NCBI RefSeq assembly: GCF_913775985.1
Contig: NZ_CAJYMB010000147.1
Coordinates: 186,001 to 250,000, forward strand
Reading direction: 5' to 3'
Source of the DNA: an uncultured Pluralibacter sp.
Lineage (GTDB): Bacteria; Pseudomonadota; Gammaproteobacteria; Enterobacterales; Enterobacteriaceae
DNA: 64,000 nt
Shown here piece after piece: positions 57,884 to 64,000 of the stretch; positions within the stretch are counted from its first letter, which is position 1; every line of letters begins with the position of its first letter. The position numbers and the translations under genes are program-made. The notes below the pieces were generated by a model that had not been told where the DNA came from, made no database searches, and saw only the letters and a program-made list of their open reading frames with translations.

Positions 57884-59614
57884 ATGATGACTGACTCCTT
57901 AAATCCCGACGTGATTTATCACGGGGGTAAAATCTACACGGCGGACGCGCGCGACAGCTTTTGCGAGGCGATCGCCATTGCGCAGGGTTATATCGCCGCC
58001 GTCGGCAGCAGCGACGCGCTGCTCAAGCTGGCAGGAGAACACACGGAGGTGATTGATCTGGAGGGGAAAGTTATGCTCCCCGGCCTTATTGATAGCCACA
58101 TGCACCCGTTTTGGGGCGGCAAGCAGCTGCGCGGCTGCAACCTTAACTACGCGGCGCTTACCGTTGAGCAGACGCTGGCGATTATCCAGCAGCATCTGGA
58201 CGACGATCCGCTGCAGGATCCCGACGACTGGCTGTCGGTGAGCGCCTGGCAGCGCCAGGGCATGGTGCCCGCCGGAGCGGACATGAGCCGCGCGCTGCTG
58301 GATACTCTCAATACCCGCCGCCCGGTGGTGCTGTTCTCCAACGATTGCCATACGCTGGCGGCCAACAGCCGGGCGCTGGAGATGCTGGGTATCGACGAGC
58401 AGACGCCGGTGCCGGCAGACGGTAAAATCGGCCGCGACGCCCGCGGGCGCCTGAACGGCATCCTGGAAGACGCTCCCGCGATGCGCGCTTTTGACAGCAT
58501 CCCTACCGGTACGCCGGAGCAGTGCGAGCTGATCGCCCGCCACGTCCAGAAGGTGCTTAACCAGCAGGGCGTTACCACCGTGATGGACACCCGGGTGTAC
58601 GACGAGCAGCTGATCGCCTTCGCCGCCCTGCGCGATCGCGGGGAGCTGACGCTGCGCATGTGCGGCGCGCGGGAAATTACTCCCGACAGCGTAGACGGCC
58701 CGCAGGACGCGGCCCGGGCGATGGACGAGATCGTCGCCTTTAACCAGCGCTGGAACGACGCGCAGTGGCAGCCCGCGCCGGGCTTTGGCCTGACCCACGT
58801 GAAGTTCTTCGTCGACGGCGTACTCCAGCCGCCGACTATGACCGCCTCGCTGCTGCAGCCGTACCGCAAGAATCGCGGCACTCACGCCAGCCCGGACTGG
58901 CAGGACACCGATGAGTGCGGCGATCTGTACTTCACCAAAGACGTTTTTGAATCCCTGATCGACCAGTGCGGCCGCGCGGGTGTTCATCCGCACATGCACA
59001 CCGTGGGCGACGGCGCCATTGAGATGACTCTCGACGCGCTGGAGAAGATGCGCAAGGCGTGGCCGGATAAAGACCTCCGCCCGGGGCTGGCGCATAACGA
59101 GCTGGCGGCGGCGCACCAGTACGCTCGCTTTGCCGAACTCGACGCCTCGGCGGTGCTCTCCTACCAGTGGGCGGGGCTGCCCGGCGTGCTGATAAGCGAG
59201 GAGCGGGAGATGCTCGGGGAAGCGCGCTTCCCGCACCTGGAGCCCCAGGGGCGTTTTCTGGACGCCGGCGCGCGGGTGGCCTACGGCAGCGACTGGCCCA
59301 TTGACCGGCTTGATGAATGGTACAACCTGCAGGTGGCGATGACCCGCCGGGCGTGGGATGCCGACGGCCAGCCCGCCGGGCCTCGGCTGGATAACGATCG
59401 CGACCTGACGCTGATTGAAGTGCTGCGCTCGGCCACTATCGACGCGGCGTTTATGATTGCCCGCGACAGTGAAGTGGGCTCGCTGGAGGCGGGCAAGCTG
59501 GCGGATGTTATCGTGCTGGAGCAGGATATTTTCACCCGCCCGCCGGAAACGCTGTACCAGACGCGGGTTCTGCGCACCGTAGTTGGCGGTAAAACCGTCT
59601 GGCAGAGCGCGTAA
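57884..59614 (+). CDS. Amidohydrolase family 3 protein (YtcJ/NfdA-like)
   Basis: A 576-residue metal-dependent hydrolase. The metal-binding DSHMHPFWGG (HxH) is near residue 70; HPHMHTVGDGA and GSDWPID follow in the expected order, and the C-terminus returns to the composite beta-domain (GKLADVIVLEQDIF). Such enzymes deacylate N-substituted amides or formamides; the substrate is unknown. The ATG ATG at 57884 is taken as start; the frame is open back to 57773 inside mpl. An APC permease follows on the same strand after 323 bp, suggesting uptake and hydrolysis of one compound, but an ERIC element and no obvious coupling lie between. Confidence 0.88.
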   Translation: MMTDSLNPDVIYHGGKIYTADARDSFCEAIAIAQGYIAAVGSSDALLKLAGEHTEVIDLEGKVMLPGLIDSHMHPFWGGKQLRGCNLNYAALTVEQTLAIIQQHLDDDPLQDPDDWLSVSAWQRQGMVPAGADMSRALLDTLNTRRPVVLFSNDCHTLAANSRALEMLGIDEQTPVPADGKIGRDARGRLNGILEDAPAMRAFDSIPTGTPEQCELIARHVQKVLNQQGVTTVMDTRVYDEQLIAFAALRDRGELTLRMCGAREITPDSVDGPQDAARAMDEIVAFNQRWNDAQWQPAPGFGLTHVKFFVDGVLQPPTMTASLLQPYRKNRGTHASPDWQDTDECGDLYFTKDVFESLIDQCGRAGVHPHMHTVGDGAIEMTLDALEKMRKAWPDKDLRPGLAHNELAAAHQYARFAELDASAVLSYQWAGLPGVLISEEREMLGEARFPHLEPQGRFLDAGARVAYGSDWPIDRLDEWYNLQVAMTRRAWDADGQPAGPRLDNDRDLTLIEVLRSATIDAAFMIARDSEVGSLEAGKLADVIVLEQDIFTRPPETLYQTRVLRTVVGGKTVWQSA

Positions 59615-59697
59615 TGTAATTATGGGAAGGCGGCTCCGGCGCGAGGTATGGCCGGGCCGTTAACCGTTTCAGGATGGACGGCAGCGCAACAGGGAGT

Positions 59698-59824
59698 GAT
59701 ACCCGTCATACTTCAAGCTGCTTGCGCGTTGGCTGCGTTCGCTCACCCCGGTCACTTACTCCAGTAAGCTCCCGGGGATTCACTCACTTGCCGCCTTCAA
59801 GCAACTCGAATTATTTTGGGTATA
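59698..59824. repeat. ERIC element (127 bp)
   Basis: A complete enterobacterial repetitive intergenic consensus with the classic inner parts GTTGGCTGCGTTCGCTCACC, CACTTACT, AGTAAGCTCCCGGGGATTCA and CTTGCCGCC. It sits in the 323-bp gap between the amidohydrolase and the APC permease and forms a large imperfect hairpin if transcribed. The rest of the gap shows nothing else apart from the permease ribosome-binding site. Confidence 0.92.
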
Positions 59825-59937
59825 GGCCTGAACAGGACCTCCGTTTTGCTTTTCAAATCACGCCCCCTGTGCAAAAGTGCGTCCTCTTTTTTTCGCTTAC
59901 AACGGCGCCGCACGCTGCGCCAGGAGATGATACGGGA

Positions 59938-61281
59938 ATGCCACAAACACTTCAGTTACGAAGAGTGCTTAAAACACCAGCGCTTGTTGCGTTTGGCCTC
60001 GCCTATATGGTGCCGCTCGGGGTGTTTACCACCTACGGTCAGGTTACCGTACTCAGCGAAGGGCATCTGCCCGTCGCCTACCTCGTCACCGTGGTGACGA
60101 TTCTGTTTACCGCCCTGAGCTATTGTCGAATGACCCGCGCGCTGCCGCTGGCGGGCTCCGCCTTTTCGTACGTGCAGCGCAGCTTCGGCGGTAAAATGGG
60201 ATTCCTGGTGGGCTGGGCGCAGATTCTGGATTATCTGTTTTTACCGATCCTTAACTATCTGGTGCTGGGCATTTTTCTGCACGAGGCATTTCCGGCGATC
60301 CCGGCTGCGGCATTTGTGCTGGCCTCCATTATTTCCGTTAGCTTCCTGAATATTATCGGCGTCAGGCTGCTGACTTCGGTGAACTTTACCCTGATCGCCG
60401 CCCAGCTGGTGTTCATCGTCCTGTTTATCACTCTGTCGTTCAGCCACGCCGATCTCAGCCCCGAGGCGCTGATGCGCCCGCTGCTGGTCAACAGCGGCCA
60501 CTTTAGCGGGCTGCTGGCCGGCGCGGCGGTGCTGTGCCTGGCCTTTCTCGGCTTTGACGCCATTGCGACCATGGCAGAAGAGGCTGACGACGCGAAGCGC
60601 ACCCTGCCGCGGGCGATTATCATCACCGTGTTGCTGGCGGGGGTTATCTTTATCGCCGTCTCCTACGCCGCGCACCTGATCTATCCCGACTGGAAATCGC
60701 TGATCCCGGTGCAGGACACCGCCAGCCTGGTGGTGTCCGAAAAAGCGGGCGGCAAGTGGATGTATAACTTCTTTATGGCTGCCTATCTCACCGGCGTGTA
60801 CGCCTCGGCGATGACTGCGCAGACCGGCGTGTCGCGTATTTTCTACGCCATGGGCCGCGAGGGCGTGCTGCCGAAAAAAATCTTCTACCATCTGCATCCG
60901 CGCTTTCGTACTCCGAACCGGGCGATTATTTTTGTGGCGCTGATTTCGCTGGCGGCGCTGGAGCTGAGCCTGGATCTGGTGGTGTCGATGATAAGCTTCG
61001 GCGCGCTGGTGGCGTTCACCTTCGTCAACCTGAGCGTCATCAAACATTTTCTGATTAACGAGAAACAGCGCGGGGCGGCGGCCCTGTTTCGCTACGGCCT
61101 GCTGCCGTTGATGGGCGTGGGCATGTCGGTGTGGCTGTGGACTAACCTGGCGCCGGACGCGCTGAAGGTCGGGCTGATCTGGCTGGCGATTGGCTTTGCC
61201 TGGCTGCTGGTGCTGACCCGCGGCCTGCGTAAAGACACGCCTTCCGTTAAACGCGATGATATTGCCCATTTGATTGACTGA
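59938..61281 (+). CDS. APC-superfamily amino acid/polyamine permease (PuuP-like)
   Basis: This 447-residue permease has about 12 hydrophobic segments. ALVAFGLAYMVPLGVFTTYG, AGSAFSYVQRSFG and FLGFDAIATMAEEADDAKRTLPRAI are typical of the APC family and resemble the putrescine importer PuuP. The ATG at 59938 (MPQTLQLRRVLKTP) has CAGGAGA about 11 bases upstream; the frame extends back to 59674 through the ERIC element, which is not credible coding. Substrate unknown. The GNAT gene follows after 44 bp. Confidence 0.88.
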   Translation: MPQTLQLRRVLKTPALVAFGLAYMVPLGVFTTYGQVTVLSEGHLPVAYLVTVVTILFTALSYCRMTRALPLAGSAFSYVQRSFGGKMGFLVGWAQILDYLFLPILNYLVLGIFLHEAFPAIPAAAFVLASIISVSFLNIIGVRLLTSVNFTLIAAQLVFIVLFITLSFSHADLSPEALMRPLLVNSGHFSGLLAGAAVLCLAFLGFDAIATMAEEADDAKRTLPRAIIITVLLAGVIFIAVSYAAHLIYPDWKSLIPVQDTASLVVSEKAGGKWMYNFFMAAYLTGVYASAMTAQTGVSRIFYAMGREGVLPKKIFYHLHPRFRTPNRAIIFVALISLAALELSLDLVVSMISFGALVAFTFVNLSVIKHFLINEKQRGAAALFRYGLLPLMGVGMSVWLWTNLAPDALKVGLIWLAIGFAWLLVLTRGLRKDTPSVKRDDIAHLID

Positions 61282-61325
61282 GAGACTGGCCCGCGGCGCG
61301 GGCCAGCGTTAACGAGCAGGACATT

Positions 61326-61862
61326 ATGTTAACCCATACAAAAATAACCTCTGTGGAGTCGGCGCTGTTTCAGCATCTGGATGCGCTTTACGCTTCGGCC
61401 TTTCCCCACCACGAGCAGCGCCAGATGGCGGCCAAGCTCGCAGCTATCGCCAATCCGCACTACGCGCTGGAGGCCTGGTTCGACGGGGAGCAGTTCGTGG
61501 GGCTGAGCGGCTGCTGGGTATTTGGCGACTACCTTTATGTGGAGCATCTGGCGGTGGACAGCAGCCTGCGCTCGCAGGGCTACGGCAAGCGCCTGCTGGG
61601 GCAGATCCTGACCCGCGCGCCGGTGACCATCCTCGAAATCGATCCGCTGACTACCGAGATTGCCCGCAAGCGGCTGCGTTTTTATGAATCGATGGGATTC
61701 GTTGCTAATTCCTGGCCGCACGTGCATCCGGCCTATCACGAAGGAGTGGCGGGCCACGATCTGATCGTGCTCAGCTACCCTGCGCCGCTGGACGCGCGGG
61801 CCTATCAGCGCTTTAACGATGACCTGTGCCAGCAGGTGATGAAGGATGTGACGGCAGCGTAA
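61326..61862 (+). CDS. GNAT-family N-acetyltransferase
   Basis: A 178-residue acetyltransferase. The acetyl-CoA motif RSQGYGKRLLGQIL (motif A, about residues 83-96) follows YLYVEHLAVDSSL, and motif B RFYESMGFVAN is present. The target is unknown. It lies 44 bp after the APC permease and before a strong terminator, so the two are likely co-transcribed. Confidence 0.85.
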   Translation: MLTHTKITSVESALFQHLDALYASAFPHHEQRQMAAKLAAIANPHYALEAWFDGEQFVGLSGCWVFGDYLYVEHLAVDSSLRSQGYGKRLLGQILTRAPVTILEIDPLTTEIARKRLRFYESMGFVANSWPHVHPAYHEGVAGHDLIVLSYPAPLDARAYQRFNDDLCQQVMKDVTAA

Positions 61863-61882
61863 TAGCCTGCTGCAAACGACAG

Positions 61883-61915
61883 CCGGCAGCCTCGTTAGCG
61901 GCTGCCGGTTTTTTT
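61883..61915 (+). terminator. Terminator of the permease-acetyltransferase operon
   Basis: CCGGCAGCC and GGCTGCCGG with an 8-base loop, followed by TTTTTTT. Confidence 0.9.
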
Positions 61916-61944
61916 ATGCCCGGCGCTCCCATGCCGGTGCAGCA

Positions 61945-63153
61945 TTACTCTTTGGCAATTGGCGTATCGCTGACGTCGATCTTTTTATCGCCCTGAATTG
62001 CGGCAATTTTCTTTTCCACCTCGGCCACCTGGGCGTGGTCGTGCAGCAGGGTATAGGTCAGATCGAACTGGGTGCTGGCGCCCGGTTGCAGCTGCTTCAC
62101 GCGCTTCTGCTGGCGCTCGATGGTGACCGGATAGGCGTAGCTGGTGCCCGGTTCGATGCCGGTGACGTAGCCCTGCTTGAGGGTATCGGTGTTCTTCCAC
62201 ATCGTCAGTACCGGCAACTGTTCGGTGTTAAAGGCGATAGACGCGCCTTTATCCCCCGCCTTGTTGACCACCGCCGCCAGCGTCTGGTGATTGCTGTCGG
62301 AGAGAGGCTGGATATTGAACACCATCTCGTCGAAATCTTTGGTCGGGCCGGCATAGGTTTGCCACGCTTTCAGCCCGCCTTTGGCGTAATCGTTAAACGG
62401 GCTGACGCCGGCCATCGGTGCCAGGAAGCGCGCGCCGTCTTCCAGAATCGGCGTGCCGAAGTTGCTGTGGTAGATAATCTGGTAGTCGTGCGGGTAGTCC
62501 GCGTGGTTGGTCAGCACGTCGTGCAGGCTGAAGCTGTTGCTGCCCGGCACGTAGCGCAGCTCGGTCAGGGTCTGCAAATCGGCCTTTTTAAAGGTGCTCT
62601 CTTTGATCAGCCCGCGCACCCGAATTTCGTAAGGCGCGGCGTCGGCCACTTCGACTTCAACCCGCGATACCGGCGTATTTCCCGCTTTGCCGTGCAGGGT
62701 GTACAGCTGCCCGTCGGCCCGTACCGGGTGGCCGGTCCACTCGTAGCCGCAGCGCACCATCATTTCATTGAATCCTTCCAGCCAGCCGAGGCCGTTGCGG
62801 CTTTCCAGATTGATGAACGCCGGGTTGACCACTTCTTTGACCGGCGAATCCCAGCCCATCCGCGAGCCGAAACCTTCCACTTTCAGCAGGTTCATGCCGC
62901 GCGTGGGGCTAAGGGCGATAGTAAGGCCGCTTTTGCTGCGGATCGTGATGACTTTGCTGCCTTCCTGCCTGCCGCCGTGAAGGACTTTTTGCTCAATGCT
63001 GAACGCGTCGCCGGAGGCCTTCAGCTCCTGGCTGCTAATCTGCCAGTTTCCTTTATCCGTGCCGCTTTCAGCGTCAGTCAGCACCCAGGTTTTTGCCATT
63101 ACAGGCGCGGAAATCAGTACCGCAAGCGCGGATAAAACGAACGTTTTTTTCAT
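61945..63153 (-). CDS. Exported DUF4432/aldose-epimerase-like protein
   Basis: A 402-residue protein with a signal peptide (MKKTFVLSALAVLISAPVMA) and a galactose-mutarotase-like beta-sandwich: ALSPTRGMNLLKVEGFGSRMGWDSPVKEVVNP (only in part: SPTRGMNLL), GWLEGFNEMMVRCGYEWTG, LHGKAGNTP, and HSNFGTPILEDGA. DUF4432 proteins resemble aldose 1-epimerases. Most epimerases are cytoplasmic, so export to the periplasm is notable. The start ATG at 63153 fits the signal peptide. It is convergent with the acetyltransferase gene. Substrate unknown. Confidence 0.82.
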   Translation of the reverse strand: MKKTFVLSALAVLISAPVMAKTWVLTDAESGTDKGNWQISSQELKASGDAFSIEQKVLHGGRQEGSKVITIRSKSGLTIALSPTRGMNLLKVEGFGSRMGWDSPVKEVVNPAFINLESRNGLGWLEGFNEMMVRCGYEWTGHPVRADGQLYTLHGKAGNTPVSRVEVEVADAAPYEIRVRGLIKESTFKKADLQTLTELRYVPGSNSFSLHDVLTNHADYPHDYQIIYHSNFGTPILEDGARFLAPMAGVSPFNDYAKGGLKAWQTYAGPTKDFDEMVFNIQPLSDSNHQTLAAVVNKAGDKGASIAFNTEQLPVLTMWKNTDTLKQGYVTGIEPGTSYAYPVTIERQQKRVKQLQPGASTQFDLTYTLLHDHAQVAEVEKKIAAIQGDKKIDVSDTPIAKE

Positions 63154-63400
63154 GGTGAGTCCCTTTAGCTGAATCGGTTGTGTTGTGTGCAACAAAATCT
63201 AGTGGCTAACGGACGGATAAAACGTGAGGTGGCTCACCGGGTGAGAAAATGCGCAATCTGGTGGGGTGTGAAGGTGACGGTTGTTGTTTTTCTATGCAAA
63301 AAGGAGCGCGTGTTGCTTAGATGTTGTGAAGTGCAGTGTTTTTAGCTTTAACGATTCAGCTGGCGAGATTTTTTTTTAATGATGCGAAGACAGGCAAACC

Positions 63401-63428
63401 AAAAGGCACCCGGGGCGTAATCCCCGGG
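63401..63428 (-). terminator. Terminator of yjgA/darP
   Basis: Read on the - strand, CCCGGGG and CCCCGGG flank six bases and are followed by TGCCTTTT. The remaining gap 63154-63400 shows only AT-rich promoter-like DNA for the epimerase gene. Confidence 0.7.
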
Positions 63429-63436
63429 CGGACGGA

Positions 63437-63991
63437 TTACTCTGCGCTTTCGGAAAGTTCGCGCAGGTACTGGAAGATCTGACGCGCCGACTTCGGCGGC
63501 TTATTCCCGTCTTTCTCTTTTTTGGCGTTGCGGATCAGCGATCGCAGCTGCTGGCGGTCGGCATTCGGCCACAGTTTCAGCACCTCGGCCACGGCGTCGT
63601 CACCTTCGTCAATCAGGCGATCGCGCAGCTGCTCCAGCTTGTGGAACAGGGCAACCTGCTGGTTGTGGCGGTTTTTCAGCTTGTCCAGCGCCTGGCGAAT
63701 GGGATCCACGTCGCGCTGGCGCAGCAGTTTGCCGATCAGCTGCAGCTGGCGGCGGCGGCCCTCTTTCTTAATACGCTGCGCAAGTTCAATGGCGCTGCGC
63801 AGGTCGTCGTCCAGCGGAATTTTATCCAGCGCGTTTTTACCCAGGTCCACCAGTTCGGCGCCGAGCTGTTTTAATTCTTCCGCATCGCGCTTAATTTCGC
63901 TTTTGCTGACCCAGATGATTTCATCATCTTCATCGTCGATTTCATCATCGCCGGGCACGTCGTCGAGCCAGTCTTCGGGCTGCTTTGTCAT
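63437..63991 (-). CDS. darP: Ribosome biogenesis factor DarP (YjgA)
   Basis: A 184-residue acidic/basic helical protein starting [18 protein letters not shown], nearly the E. coli sequence, found on late 50S precursors and on the outside of the 23S active centre. Conserved [28 protein letters not shown] and the C-terminal [14 protein letters not shown] are present. The gene is complete, with its start 9 bases from the window end. Confidence 0.96.
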   Translation of the reverse strand: MTKQPEDWLDDVPGDDEIDDEDDEIIWVSKSEIKRDAEELKQLGAELVDLGKNALDKIPLDDDLRSAIELAQRIKKEGRRRQLQLIGKLLRQRDVDPIRQALDKLKNRHNQQVALFHKLEQLRDRLIDEGDDAVAEVLKLWPNADRQQLRSLIRNAKKEKDGNKPPKSARQIFQYLRELSESAE

Positions 63992-64000
63992 TTCAGGTTC

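Noticed and set aside
61287..61310. Hairpin after the APC permease as terminator
   Set aside because: A GC-rich stem is present but no T-run follows, and the acetyltransferase gene starts right after, so termination here is not supported.

Overview
The window is a 64 kb piece of chromosome from a member of the Enterobacteriaceae, most likely of the Klebsiella/Raoultella/Enterobacter group. The housekeeping proteins (RpoD, DnaG, RpsU, TsaD, GlnE, HldE, Ppa, Fbp, Mpl, UppP) resemble their E. coli orthologues closely in sequence and length. The core genes are GC-rich, and a complete ureDABCEFG operon lies between tsaD and plsY, as I recall from Klebsiella. The species cannot be fixed from the sequence alone.

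Region 1 (1-11.8 kb) is a DNA phosphorothioation defence island. On the + strand are the C-terminal 1.6 kb-codon part of the restriction ATPase DptH (its start is outside the window), a small four-helix membrane protein and a second DndB-like DGQHR protein; the last two are very AT-rich. On the - strand, converging on them, is the modification operon dndB-dndC-dndD-dndE. No dndA is present, so a housekeeping cysteine desulfurase presumably supplies sulfur. Two TACG-N10-CGTA sites in front of dndB look like the autoregulatory operators of DndB. Region 2 (11.8-21.2 kb) is a mosaic: a degenerate ERIC-like element, a cspA-type cold-shock gene with its long leader, a Tat-exported PhoX phosphatase, and an Ada protein lacking three of its four zinc cysteines. 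Next comes an AT-rich 2.5 kb insert bounded by a second copy of the ada 3' end; it carries a gamma-resorcylate-decarboxylase-like amidohydrolase and an orphan IS1 InsA-like protein. Small unknown genes and tRNA-Ile(CAT) (ileX) follow.

Region 3 (21.4-44.8 kb) is core: mug, the macromolecular-synthesis operon rpsU-dnaG-rpoD, tsaD, an accessory block (a Fic protein with four 70-bp tandem repeats in front of it, the urease operon and an MFS permease), then plsY, folB, uppP, cca, ygiM, a truncated ygiF, glnE and hldE. Region 4 (44.8-64 kb) has the gene order of a distant part of the E. coli map: ppa, ytfQRT-yjfF (galactofuranose ABC importer), fbp, mpl, yjgA/darP. So a rearrangement junction lies between hldE and ppa. 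Two cargo blocks interrupt it. One is a complete non-PTS sucrose operon (cscR, cscA, cscKB) with two identical operator palindromes and a CRP-like site. The other is an amidohydrolase / APC permease / GNAT acetyltransferase group plus a secreted DUF4432 epimerase-like protein between mpl and yjgA.

The observations most worth checking are the AT-rich membrane-protein + DGQHR pair attached to the Dnd/Dpt locus, the PD-(D/E)XK-like motif within DptH, the duplicated ada end around an AT-rich insert, the zinc-site loss in Ada, and the 70-bp palindromic tandem repeats in front of fic.
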